From Sulfurospirillum diekertiae (GTDB lineage: Bacteria > Campylobacterota > Campylobacteria > Campylobacterales > Sulfurospirillaceae): a stretch of 64,000 nt of DNA. Within the stretch, counting starts at the first letter, position 1, and every line of letters begins with the position of its first letter. Shown in pieces: positions 46,071 to 53,866 of this stretch. The notes under the pieces are model-generated. The model ran no database searches. It was not told the DNA's origin and saw nothing but the letters and a program-made list of their open reading frames with translations. The stretch is taken from NCBI RefSeq assembly GCF_002309535.1, contig NZ_CP023275.1:248001-312000 (forward strand), written 5' to 3'. The position numbers and the translations under genes were made by a program.

Positions 46071-47325
46071 GGTTTTTACGGGCCTCATTGCGAATACGAT
46101 CCATGCCCATGTAAAACTCTTTCATCATGACTAAAAAGAGGTAGTCACCATAGTCTGTAGTAGTGATATTCTCTTTGTTCTCTTTGATTGCTTTGGCAAA
46201 TTTAAGGAGCATGAGCTCTTTACCTAGTGCAGTATTGATAGATTGACCAAACATAGCCGTAAATTTTTTCTTAGAGAGGGTACCATTGAAAAGATCAACC
46301 ATTAAACGATAATACATCTGTGAGTTGGCTGGAAATGTTCGCTCTTTCGTAATAGCCGAAGCTTTTTCTTGAATAAGCGTTGCATACTTATCCAAAGCAA
46401 ATTCGTTGAGGTAAAGGGTATCTTTTAGAAAACTAAAAGAGCCTGAGCCGACACCGACATATTCTTCATTGTCGATAATATATTCATCAATAATCAAATC
46501 GCTTTCTTTTGAAAACGACCAACCATGGCGTGCAGGATAGAGCTCTTTGAGTGACTTTTTAATAGTGCTAAAAAAGGTAAATTCATTCTCAAGACTGAAT
46601 TCACCCAGTGTTTTTTTCACGCTATTTTTCACCAATGAGGAGGTCATTAGTGGATAAACGCTGGTTTGCTCTGGAGAGAGCTTTTTAAGTGTCTCCAGGT
46701 CGTGAATGAGTCCTTTTTGTGTTTGCGTAGGGAAATTGAAAATGAGATCCACGCTGGTGATGGGCAAAATTCCCAGCATGGATGCAATCTTCGCGTACAC
46801 CTCTTCTCCTGAACCAAACTTCTCATAACGCCCCAATTTCTTTAAAAGGGTATCATCAAAGGTTTGAACACCCACAGAGAGACGATCGACTAAGCCATCC
46901 AACTGGAGTACGGTTTTTGGGTTGATATGGTTAGGATCACTCTCACATGAAACATGCTCAATGGAGAAGAGTTTTCGAACCAACTCAATCGTTGTAATCA
47001 ACTCTTCTTCATCAATCAACGGTGTACCTCCACCTATGACTAAATAGTTAAAATCATATCCCAACTCTTTTACATGTAAAATCTCTTCACGTAAATGTCG
47101 GTAGTATATGAGGGCAGCTTCTTTGGTATAGGTGAATTTATTAAAAGAGCAGTACGGACAAAACATTGTGCAAAAAGGAACATGAATATAAAGAAGATAC
47201 TTTTTATTTTCAGGAGGAGGTGGTAATCCTAAAGAGGGTTTTTCAACATGTAAATAGTGCTTTGTATATTGGCTCATAAAATAGCTTGTTGCCGTGGTGA
47301 TCATTTTCGATTGACGGGATTGCAT
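46060..47325 (-). CDS. HemN/HemW-family radical SAM protein
   Basis: The 421-residue protein has the radical SAM motif Cys-Thr-Met-Phe-Cys-Pro-Tyr-Cys (CX3CX2C, near residues 52-59), Gly-Gly-Gly-Thr-Pro, and Ser-Val-Gly-Val-Gln-Thr-Phe. The family includes coproporphyrinogen dehydrogenase, the haem chaperone HemW, and the HutW/ChuW haem-utilisation enzymes; the sequence does not decide among them, and HutW-like is plausible because tonB-exbBD lies nearby. A palindrome lies at 47070 (Leu-His-Val-Lys) and a weaker variant near 47243. Confidence 0.78.
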   Translation of the reverse strand: MQSRQSKMITTATSYFMSQYTKHYLHVEKPSLGLPPPPENKKYLLYIHVPFCTMFCPYCSFNKFTYTKEAALIYYRHLREEILHVKELGYDFNYLVIGGGTPLIDEEELITTIELVRKLFSIEHVSCESDPNHINPKTVLQLDGLVDRLSVGVQTFDDTLLKKLGRYEKFGSGEEVYAKIASMLGILPITSVDLIFNFPTQTQKGLIHDLETLKKLSPEQTSVYPLMTSSLVKNSVKKTLGEFSLENEFTFFSTIKKSLKELYPARHGWSFSKESDLIIDEYIIDNEEYVGVGSGSFSFLKDTLYLNEFALDKYATLIQEKASAITKERTFPANSQMYYRLMVDLFNGTLSKKKFTAMFGQSINTALGKELMLLKFAKAIKENKENITTTDYGDYLFLVMMKEFYMGMDRIRNEARKNLIL

Positions 47326-47333
47326 AATAATCC

Positions 47334-47468
47334 TTATTTGTTTTTTCTTACTAAAATGTATAAAAAATTATAGTGGTTCTGCGTGACATTGAGCATGTGA
47401 TTTGTGTACGGTGTTGCAAAACAGATGGTTTGATCTGCAACTATTTGGTGATGATAGATTTTCATCAT
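47334..47468 (-). CDS. Small ORF with strong Shine-Dalgarno upstream of the radical SAM gene
   Basis: A 44-codon frame runs from ATG 47468 to TAA 47334 and ends eight bases before the radical SAM start. GAGGAGAGG lies just before the paired ATG codons. The peptide begins Met-Met-Lys-Ile-Tyr-His-His and ends Tyr-Ile-Leu-Val-Arg-Lys-Asn-Lys. I do not recognise it; it could be a small protein or a leader peptide. It lies in a 345-base region (47326-47670) that is otherwise free of genes. Confidence 0.45.
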   Translation of the reverse strand: MMKIYHHQIVADQTICFATPYTNHMLNVTQNHYNFLYILVRKNK

Positions 47469-47633
47469 GCCTCTCCTCACTAAATTAATAAAGATATTAT
47501 AGGCTTATGAGCGTAATTTTTATGTAAACAAATGGTTACACAAAATAACAATATTCAAAACTATGTTGAAATATTACTGATAAAAAAGGAGAGAATCAGG
47601 GGGATTGTTTCACGATAAGTTCACTATTTAGAC

Positions 47634-47639
47634 TATAAT
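47634..47639 (+). promoter_or_regulatory. Putative -10 element for the tandem secreted-protein genes
   Basis: TATAAT preceded by GAC lies 32 bases before ATG 47671. The stretch between the small ORF and this element (47469-47630) is AT-rich, and I see no other feature in it. Confidence 0.5.
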
Positions 47640-47670
47640 ACGCTTTATTTACTATAGATGGAGAGTGACA

Positions 47671-48267
47671 ATGAAATTACAAAGGCTTTTTTTAATGGGA
47701 ATCGGTGTTTTGATAAGCGCATCTTCCCTCTTTGCCGCAGATTTTGATTGGATGGTAAGTCTTAATATGCGCTCCCACGAGGATCCTTATGGCTATCGCT
47801 ATAGCTTAGTGGATCGTTTTGGTGTTCGAGAGCCAGATGTTATGGTGATTTTATCAAGTGTTTATGATCCTGCTGATGCCTATATGATCTTTCGTCTTGC
47901 CGAGTTAACAGGACGACCACCAGAGTATATTTTACGAGTGTATCATGAAAGAAGACATCGCGGTTGGGGTGATATTGCCTATTTTCTTGGTATCAGACCA
48001 GATGCGGTTGAATATATAGAACTTCGTGAGCGATATGATACGCGTTATATTTACCATCCTCGGGGACATTATGAAGATCGTCGTGACATGCCTGTTCGCA
48101 GAGTCTATGTAGAGCCAAGGCATTATGAGCGTCAACCTGAGCCACAACATTATGAACACCAGCCAGAACATAGAGATTATGATAGAAATGAACGAAAAGA
48201 CCACAATTCACAACACCGAGATAAAGGCGATGACGATCGTAGAGATGATGGGCGAGATAGACGTTAA
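47671..48267 (+). CDS. Secreted ADFDW-motif protein A with charged His/Arg/Asp-rich tail
   Basis: I use ATG 47671 (GGAG seven bases before) rather than the GTG at 47665. The 198-residue protein has a signal peptide (cleavage before Ala-Asp-Phe-Asp-Trp), a globular region of about 110 residues with Ser-Leu-Asn-Met-Arg-Ser, Asp-Pro-Tyr-Gly-Tyr, Pro-Ala-Asp-Ala-Tyr-Met and Gly-Trp-Gly, and a tail of about 70 residues dominated by His, Arg, Asp, Glu and Tyr. The tail may bind metal or be disordered. I do not recognise the family. The next gene is a paralogue. Confidence 0.75.
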   Translation: MKLQRLFLMGIGVLISASSLFAADFDWMVSLNMRSHEDPYGYRYSLVDRFGVREPDVMVILSSVYDPADAYMIFRLAELTGRPPEYILRVYHERRHRGWGDIAYFLGIRPDAVEYIELRERYDTRYIYHPRGHYEDRRDMPVRRVYVEPRHYERQPEPQHYEHQPEHRDYDRNERKDHNSQHRDKGDDDRRDDGRDRR

Positions 48268-48290
48268 ACAATAGACCAAAGGAGTAAGCA

Positions 48291-48752
48291 ATGAAATATA
48301 AAAGTATTTTATTAGCAACGGTCAGTTTTATACTTGTAAGTAGCTCAACGTTGATAGCAGCTGATTTTGATTGGATGGCAAGTTTAAATATGCGATCCAA
48401 TTCAGATCCTTATGGCTATCAAGCAGGACTTGCTTCACGTTTTGGTATGCCAGAATCACAATTAAGCCTCATTCTAAACAGTGTTGGTGCACCTGCGGAT
48501 GCGTATATGGTGCTTCGTCTCTCCGAATTATCGGGACGACCCCATGAAGAGGTACTCAGATACTATCAAGCTAACAAACATAAAGGCTGGGGTGTCATGG
48601 CAAAAGATCTTGGTATCAAACCAGGTTCAAGCGAGTTTAAAGCGCTCAAAGCGGGTCATGATATACGTGATTTTGATGATAGACGTGATGATCGTGACCG
48701 TGGTGACCAAGATCACGGTAAAGATAAAGATCATGGTAAAAAAGGTCACTAG
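48291..48752 (+). CDS. Secreted ADFDW-motif protein B, paralogue of A
   Basis: The 153-residue protein has a signal peptide followed by the same Ala-Asp-Phe-Asp-Trp-Met start and the same Ser-Leu-Asn-Met-Arg-Ser, Asp-Pro-Tyr-Gly-Tyr, Pro-Ala-Asp-Ala-Tyr-Met and Lys-Gly-Trp-Gly-Val-Met segments as its neighbour. Its tail is shorter and richer in Asp, Lys and His. It starts 24 bases after the first gene behind AAAGGAG, so the two form a tandem duplication in one operon. Function unknown; periplasmic or exported. Confidence 0.75.
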   Translation: MKYKSILLATVSFILVSSSTLIAADFDWMASLNMRSNSDPYGYQAGLASRFGMPESQLSLILNSVGAPADAYMVLRLSELSGRPHEEVLRYYQANKHKGWGVMAKDLGIKPGSSEFKALKAGHDIRDFDDRRDDRDRGDQDHGKDKDHGKKGH

Positions 48753-48763
48753 TCTTTTCAGCT

Positions 48764-49438
48764 TTAAAGCAATGTATAGCTGAGTTCAATTTGAAATGTC
48801 ATCATAGAAGTGAAGAGATCTTCGCTTAAAAGAAACGGGAAGCTTTTTTGAACAGCCTCTTCCGTAGCCTTATAGAAGATCTTTTTACCCTCTAATATTG
48901 TAAATGAAAGTAACTCTCCTTTGGGAGAGATTGTAAATTCTACCATGACTCTTCCCTCAATATGGCTATTTTGAGCAATCTTTGGATAGGTTTTATGTTC
49001 ATTGATACGCTTTTTTAGGTTTTCCAAATACTCTTTTTGTTTTACATGTAAAGCCTCTTGATGGCTTATTTCTGAAGTCGTTGCTTCCGCTTTTATCTCT
49101 TCATTGAGCGTTAGTTTTTCTAGAGTGGGTTGTTCACTTTCTTGCGAAACTATCATTTGCTCTTGAACACTATGCTGACGTTCTAGAACTTTAGGCTCTT
49201 TTTTGAGGACATTTTTTTGAGGAGTTTTCAAAAGAGGCCTAGTCGGCACTGGGGGTATGGGCGTTGGAAGTACTTTAGACTCTTCTTTTTGTGCTTCATA
49301 AAGGGTAATTGCCATCACCTCTTTCGACACATCAGGAGATGAGGGCTTGTGTATCAAAAAAGCATGGTGCATCAATGCAAATCCGCCTAAGAGGTACACG
49401 ATTAAGGTCACTGTAAAAGCGTGAATGTAGCGTTTCAT
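48764..49438 (-). CDS. tonB: TonB energy-transducing protein
   Basis: The 224-residue protein has one N-terminal transmembrane helix (residues 8-27), a Pro-, Lys- and Glu-rich periplasmic spacer, and a C-terminal TonB domain with Gly-Arg-Val-Met-Val-Glu-Phe-Thr-Ile. It transmits proton-motive force to outer-membrane receptors. It overlaps exbD by four bases, completing an exbB-exbD-tonB operon. A palindrome at 49042 is read as Leu-His-Val-Lys just before the C-terminal domain. Confidence 0.9.
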   Translation of the reverse strand: MKRYIHAFTVTLIVYLLGGFALMHHAFLIHKPSSPDVSKEVMAITLYEAQKEESKVLPTPIPPVPTRPLLKTPQKNVLKKEPKVLERQHSVQEQMIVSQESEQPTLEKLTLNEEIKAEATTSEISHQEALHVKQKEYLENLKKRINEHKTYPKIAQNSHIEGRVMVEFTISPKGELLSFTILEGKKIFYKATEEAVQKSFPFLLSEDLFTSMMTFQIELSYTLL

Positions 49439-49812
49439 TGTTTGGTTAAAATCCCAATTTGTGTGTAATGATGCTGCTTTAAAAGATCCATGAGTTTCAC
49501 AAAAGGCTCAAAAGAAGCATGTTTGTCGCAATTAATCATAATGGGAGTTTGCTCATTAAACTCTAAAAGCTCACGCTCAAGAGAGCCCTCCTCAACGACT
49601 TTGTCATTGAAAAAGAATTTTTCTTCTTGCGTAATGGTAACAATAAGCTCTTTTTGCTCGTTCAAAGGTTTGGCAGAACTTGCTTGTGCCAAATCCACAG
49701 GAATAATGCCCTTTGCCACAAACGTTGCTGTGGTGAGTACAATGACAAGCAAAACCAACATAATGTCGATAAAGGGCACGACATTGATCGTTTCAAAGCG
49801 ACGTATTTTCAT
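49435..49812 (-). CDS. exbD: Biopolymer transport protein ExbD
   Basis: The 125-residue protein starts best at ATG 49812 (Met-Lys-Ile-Arg-Arg-Phe-Glu), overlapping exbB by 20 bases; an upstream start at 49833 is possible. A transmembrane helix at about residues 12-32 contains the essential Asp (Pro-Phe-Ile-Asp-Ile-Met-Leu-Val-Leu-Leu). A periplasmic domain follows. It works with ExbB and TonB as the proton-driven motor. Confidence 0.92.
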   Translation of the reverse strand: MKIRRFETINVVPFIDIMLVLLVIVLTTATFVAKGIIPVDLAQASSAKPLNEQKELIVTITQEEKFFFNDKVVEEGSLERELLEFNEQTPIMINCDKHASFEPFVKLMDLLKQHHYTQIGILTKQ

Positions 49813-50260
49813 CGGTTCCACTTTGCTTTGCAATATCCCAGCACATCAGGATTTTCTCAATTTTACGCACCAAATGGTTGTAAAAAAAGATCGCTGGAAT
49901 AGCAACTACAAGACCCATCGCGGTTGCTTTGAGCGCCAATGCCAAAGAAGACATGATCGTCTTAACGTCAATCTGCCCACTTTGACCCATGGTATAAAAC
50001 GTGATAATAATACCACACACCGTACCTAAAAGACCGATGTAGGGGGCATTTGAGCCGAATGTTGAGAGAATATGGACGTGATTGGTCACATCCATTTCTA
50101 ATTTTTCTTTACAGGCATAGTGCGAGATTTTTAAAGCTCGGTAAAATAAAAGTCGCTCGACCCAAAAAAAGAGTGTGATAAAACTCATAAAACCTAGTAA
50201 TCCAATGACACCATAGTCCACAATTTCCTGCAACAGTGCGATAGAGATCATTCCCATCAT
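49793..50260 (-). CDS. exbB: TonB-system proton channel ExbB (short type)
   Basis: The 155-residue MotA/TolQ/ExbB-family protein has three transmembrane helices and the conserved Gly-Leu-Leu-Gly-Thr-Val-Cys-Gly-Ile and Ala-Leu-Lys-Ala-Thr-Ala-Met-Gly-Leu segments. The short length matches the HP1339-type ExbB of Helicobacter. It is first in the exbB-exbD-tonB operon, behind AAGGAT, and diverges from ppaC. Confidence 0.92.
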   Translation of the reverse strand: MMGMISIALLQEIVDYGVIGLLGFMSFITLFFWVERLLFYRALKISHYACKEKLEMDVTNHVHILSTFGSNAPYIGLLGTVCGIIITFYTMGQSGQIDVKTIMSSLALALKATAMGLVVAIPAIFFYNHLVRKIEKILMCWDIAKQSGTDENTSL

Positions 50261-50378
50261 ATAGGATCCTTATAAAATTTTGAAATAAAATTATTATAAG
50301 GAAGTATGAAATTAGTGTTAAATGAAAATAGAAACAAAATTTCAAGAGGGATTATTTCAAAATATGGGGACAATCGGC

Positions 50379-50393
50379 TATAATTACATGTAA
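50379..50393 (+). promoter_or_regulatory. ppaC -10 element overlapping a TTACATGTAA palindrome
   Basis: TATAAT at 50379-50384 shares its last T with an exact palindrome at 50384-50393. The ppaC ATG is 21 bases after the palindrome. Any protein binding the palindrome would meet initiating RNA polymerase here. Confidence 0.55.
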
Positions 50394-50413
50394 AAACACT
50401 AAAGGAAATTTTG

Positions 50414-51331
50414 ATGCAAACTTATGCATGTGGACATATTAATCCGGATTCTGATTCTGTCGTATCAGCTATTGCTCTTTCATATCTCAAAACACAGCTC
50501 GGTGAGCCTTGTACCCCTGCGCGCCAAGGTGAAATCAGTCCTGAAACAGAGTTTATTTTAAAAACATTTGGATTTGAAAAGCCTCTTTTAAAAAATGATT
50601 TTTCAGGCGATAATCTTTACATCACCGATTATTCTGATCTTGCGCAAGCGCCACACAATCTGAAAGAGACCAATATTTTAGGGATTGTCGATCACCATAA
50701 ACTAGGAGATATTACTACAACGACACCCCTTGAGTGTTGGATTAGACCTGTTGGCTGTACCAATACGATTGTCAAAGAGATGTATGATCATTATAAAATC
50801 GATATTCCAAAAAACATTGCAGGCGCAATGATGTTGGCCATTTTAAGTGACACCGTTTTATTTAAATCCCCAACGTGTACCAAAGTGGATACCAAAGCTG
50901 TCAAAGAGTTAGCCAAAATTGCAGGAATAGAAGATTTTAAAGCGCTTGGTATGGAGATGTTTTTGGTCAAATCTGCTGTGATTGGGGCAAGCCCACGTGC
51001 CCTTTTATTGCGTGATTATAAAGACTTTGAAATGGGTGGTCATAAAATCGGGATTGGTCAACTTGAAGTGGTAGATCTTAAAGTCTTTGATGGCATGAAA
51101 GAAGCCCTATTTGCTGATATGAAAGCGTACAAAGAAGAGGGCGGACGCCATACGGTAATGTTACTTTTAACCGACATTATGATTGAAGGTTCTCAATTTT
51201 TAGTCGTGAGCGATGATGAAAGTGTGGTTGAAAAAGCGATGAATACAAAACTTGTGAATCATGAAATGTGGGTCGATGGTGTATTGAGTCGTAAAAAACA
51301 GGTTATTCCTGTCATGGAAAAGCAGTTCTAA
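50414..51331 (+). CDS. ppaC: Manganese-dependent inorganic pyrophosphatase
   Basis: The 305-residue DHH-family (family II) pyrophosphatase hydrolyses PPi to drive biosynthesis. The metal motifs are Gly-His-Ile-Asn-Pro-Asp-Ser-Asp-Ser near residue 7, an Asp in the Ile-Thr-Asp-Tyr strand, and Asp-His-His-Lys near residue 96. The C-terminal domain has Ser-Arg-Lys-Lys-Gln. I choose ATG 50414 over the adjacent TTG because AAAGGA is then at a better spacing. Confidence 0.94.
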   Translation: MQTYACGHINPDSDSVVSAIALSYLKTQLGEPCTPARQGEISPETEFILKTFGFEKPLLKNDFSGDNLYITDYSDLAQAPHNLKETNILGIVDHHKLGDITTTTPLECWIRPVGCTNTIVKEMYDHYKIDIPKNIAGAMMLAILSDTVLFKSPTCTKVDTKAVKELAKIAGIEDFKALGMEMFLVKSAVIGASPRALLLRDYKDFEMGGHKIGIGQLEVVDLKVFDGMKEALFADMKAYKEEGGRHTVMLLLTDIMIEGSQFLVVSDDESVVEKAMNTKLVNHEMWVDGVLSRKKQVIPVMEKQF

Positions 51332-51341
51332 AAGCTGTTGT

Positions 51342-52118
51342 GTGAAAAAAGGTACTCTTAAAAGACGTTATCTCATTCAAAATCCTAAAGAAGTGATTGT
51401 ACATCTTGCAACCACTTCTTCTTACAAACAAGCAATACATCAACTCTACCTTGAAAATCACCCTCGTCACACGGATCATTTTGGTGTTTTAACGTTTCAA
51501 TTTAGCGCGCTAGATCAAATAAATGCTTTTGAAACAGATGCAAAGTTGCATATTATCAAAAATGTGAGTGACGATAAACGCTATAAAAATCGTTACCTTT
51601 CACTGTTTGGATTACCGCTTAACTATGATTTCTCGCTTCATGAGGTGTTTAAAAAGTGCGAGATGATTGGTCTAAAAGAGCTTGATTTTTCCTTTTCTCA
51701 TGGTATGAGTACCCAAAAAGTGCTGAAAGTCCTTCTGTATAGAGAAGTCCAGTTTTTGGAATATGAGGTCGTGTTGTTATTAGATGATGATGCAAAAGCA
51801 CTTAAAAATCTTTCTAAAATTGCTGAAAATATACGCTATATTTTAGGAATTGGCAGTGTTGTTTTTGATAGTGCTCTAATTCAGTGCTTACAAAAAGCTT
51901 TTGAAGTATTTTTGCATCATGATAGAGAAAAACTACTTCAATTTGTACAAAGTCCACATTATAAGACGTTACTATTAGATATACGCTTTTTCTTACACGA
52001 ACAAAGCGGTTTTTATTTGCTTCCTAAAAGTGAAATGCCTCTTCTTTTCTTTGTGAAAAAGCATCTTAAAAAAGAAGAATTTCGTATTGCAAAAAGGCTT
52101 AAGAGGGCACTTTATTAA
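51342..52118 (+). CDS. Unrecognised 258-residue cytoplasmic protein
   Basis: The frame starts with GTG at 51342, ten bases after ppaC, without a clear ribosome-binding site, so coupling to ppaC is likely. The protein has no signal peptide or membrane helix. It is rich in Leu, Lys and His, with mixed helix and strand character, and ends in a basic segment (Ile-Ala-Lys-Arg-Leu-Lys-Arg-Ala-Leu-Tyr). I do not recognise a domain. The basic, helical C-terminal half could suggest a CHAD-like phosphate-binding fold, but no diagnostic motif is visible. Confidence 0.7.
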   Translation: MKKGTLKRRYLIQNPKEVIVHLATTSSYKQAIHQLYLENHPRHTDHFGVLTFQFSALDQINAFETDAKLHIIKNVSDDKRYKNRYLSLFGLPLNYDFSLHEVFKKCEMIGLKELDFSFSHGMSTQKVLKVLLYREVQFLEYEVVLLLDDDAKALKNLSKIAENIRYILGIGSVVFDSALIQCLQKAFEVFLHHDREKLLQFVQSPHYKTLLLDIRFFLHEQSGFYLLPKSEMPLLFFVKKHLKKEEFRIAKRLKRALY

Positions 52119-52172
52119 CATTTCGTTTGAAGTGAAGAGGTACTATTTTAATAATAATTTGGGATATTGCGG

Positions 52173-52178
52173 TACAAT
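52173..52178 (+). promoter_or_regulatory. Putative -10 element for the TraT-like gene
   Basis: TACAAT lies 31 bases before the ATG at 52209, in the 90-base gap after the preceding gene. Confidence 0.4.
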
Positions 52179-52208
52179 AGCGCACCCATTTTCTACAAAG
52201 GATAAACA

Positions 52209-52982
52209 ATGAAAAAAACGACATTACATGTAGGTATCGCTCTTAGTGCAGCGTTAATTTTAATGAGTGGGTGTGCAACATCCGAGCTTCAGACGAGCGC
52301 ACGAATGACACAGAGTGTTTTTATTAACCCTGTGGCCAAAGATAAACGAACCATTTTTGTTTCGACTAAAAATACCAGTGGTGCTCCCATTAATTTAGAA
52401 AATAGAATTATCCAAGCACTTTATGCTAAAGGATATACCATCGTAGATGATCCTGAGATGGCAACGTATGTTTTGATGACAAACATCTTGTTCTGTAATA
52501 AAAAGAGCGAAAATAATGTGGCAACAGGTGCTTTGATGGGTGGTGCTGCGGGTGCTATTGCTAATTCTGGCAGTAACGGTCGAAGTATGGCAGCTGCAGG
52601 TCTTGGTGGTGCCGTTGTGGGTGGACTGATTGGAAAAGCAACCGAAGATACGATCTTCCAAATGCAAGTGGACATTGTGATTCGTGAAAAAGCCAAAGGT
52701 AAAGTTATGGCGAGTACAGGTACTACGGGTGGACAAGCTGGCATTCGTGATGGACAAAAATCAGGTACTATGAACAGCTTCGGCGGTCCAATTCGCGATG
52801 CAGATGCGAGTGGAAAAATGTACAGCAATACCTACTCATCTAGTTCACAATCATATGAGAGTGATTATATAGAGCATAAAACAATGATGTTTGCGGAAGC
52901 CACTAAAATGAATCTCACCTTGTATGAAGCAACCCCAATCTTAGAAGATAAAATTGCACAACAAGTCGCAGGACTGTTTTAA
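52209..52982 (+). CDS. TraT-like outer-membrane lipoprotein
   Basis: The 257-residue protein has a lipoprotein signal (Leu-Met-Ser-Gly-Cys, Cys at residue 22) and a glycine-rich hydrophobic centre (Gly-Gly-Ala-Ala-Gly-Ala-Ile-Ala, Gly-Gly-Ala-Val-Val-Gly-Gly-Leu-Ile-Gly). These, with the length, fit the TraT complement-resistance family, which also occurs on chromosomes of environmental bacteria. A near-palindrome TTACATGTAG at 52224 encodes Leu-His-Val-Gly in the signal peptide. Confidence 0.82.
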   Translation: MKKTTLHVGIALSAALILMSGCATSELQTSARMTQSVFINPVAKDKRTIFVSTKNTSGAPINLENRIIQALYAKGYTIVDDPEMATYVLMTNILFCNKKSENNVATGALMGGAAGAIANSGSNGRSMAAAGLGGAVVGGLIGKATEDTIFQMQVDIVIREKAKGKVMASTGTTGGQAGIRDGQKSGTMNSFGGPIRDADASGKMYSNTYSSSSQSYESDYIEHKTMMFAEATKMNLTLYEATPILEDKIAQQVAGLF

Positions 52983-52986
52983 CACT

Positions 52987-53076
52987 AACATTTTACACGC
53001 CCCAAAAGCAAAGCTCTTGGGGCTACGTTACACTAGGTACTGAAGCTAGCCTCTTGCGAGGCAGAAATAGAATGTT
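52987..53076 (+). other. Possible structured RNA element between the TraT-like gene and ubiE
   Basis: Three nested pairings can form: a closing stem AACATT (52987-52992) with AATGTT (53071-53076), a hairpin GCCCCAA (52999-53005) with TTGGGGC (53017-53023), and a hairpin GCCTC/GAGGC (53049-53062) with loop TTGC. The first hairpin could be a weak terminator. The set may be chance or a small structured RNA. Confidence 0.3.
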
Positions 53077-53146
53077 TTGATGCTACGATACTATGAATAC
53101 TTAAGTTCGCCGATTTTGGCAAAATATTTTACATGTAGGAATTGTT

Positions 53147-53866
53147 TTGGAGAATAACGACAACAAGCAACAAAAAATTGTTCAGATGTTTAATGAGATC
53201 GCAGGAACGTATGATACTGCCAACCGCGTTTTAAGTATGGGCATAGATATTCAATGGCGTAAAACGGCATGTGATGAAACGTTTGCACGCTATACTAAGC
53301 CAATAGACCTTATCGTGGATGTTGCCTGTGGAACAGGCGATATGATGGGTTATTGGGCAAAGCAAGCCAAAAAAGCAGGGCGAAACATCGGCAAAATTTT
53401 AGGTGTTGATCCTTCCACCGGTATGACGGATGTGGGCAAGCAAAAGTTTCCCGAGTTTGAGTTTGTGATCTCTGAAGCAACTGAAATTCCTCTGCCAAAT
53501 GAAAGTGCAGACATCTTAAGCATTAGCTATGGTATTCGCAATGTTGTACGTCGTCAAGAAGCGTTTAGTGAGTTTGCGCGTGTTGTGAAACAAGGCGGGT
53601 ATGTCGTTATTTTGGAATTTACTAAAGATGAGAAAAAAGGCATTTTCTTTGCTCTCAAGGATTTCTATCTCAACAAAGTGCTTCCTATTTTAGGAGGAAT
53701 TATCTCTAAAAATAAAGCAGCGTATGAGTATCTCCCCAATTCGATTGAAGGCTTTTTAACCCCTTCCATGCTTCAAAAAGAGCTTGATATCGCAGGGTTT
53801 GAAACGGAATTTATCAAAAGCTTTTCGATGGATATTTCAACCTTGGTCATCGCTAAAAAACGCTAA
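53147..53866 (+). CDS. ubiE: Demethylmenaquinone / ubiquinone methyltransferase UbiE (MenG)
   Basis: The 239-residue methyltransferase completes menaquinone by C-methylation. SAM-binding motifs are Val-Asp-Val-Ala-Cys-Gly-Thr-Gly-Asp (near residue 64) and Gly-Val-Asp-Pro-Ser-Thr-Gly-Met; the family motif Ser-Ile-Ser-Tyr-Gly-Ile-Arg-Asn-Val follows. The start is TTG at 53147, six bases after AGGA. That AGGA begins inside a near-palindrome TTACATGTAG (53129-53138), so the repeat contributes to the ribosome-binding site. The stop overlaps xseA. Confidence 0.94.
   Translation: MENNDNKQQKIVQMFNEIAGTYDTANRVLSMGIDIQWRKTACDETFARYTKPIDLIVDVACGTGDMMGYWAKQAKKAGRNIGKILGVDPSTGMTDVGKQKFPEFEFVISEATEIPLPNESADILSISYGIRNVVRRQEAFSEFARVVKQGGYVVILEFTKDEKKGIFFALKDFYLNKVLPILGGIISKNKAAYEYLPNSIEGFLTPSMLQKELDIAGFETEFIKSFSMDISTLVIAKKR

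Noticed and set aside
47334..47468. HemP-like haemin uptake peptide
   Set aside because: The length and position are suggestive, but the HemP pattern ending in Lys-Leu-Ile-Leu-Thr-Lys is not present.
53129..53138. Start of ubiE at the ATG inside the palindrome-like sequence
   Set aside because: The ATG in ACATGTAG is followed at once by the stop TAG in that frame; TTG 53147 with AGGA is consistent with the protein.
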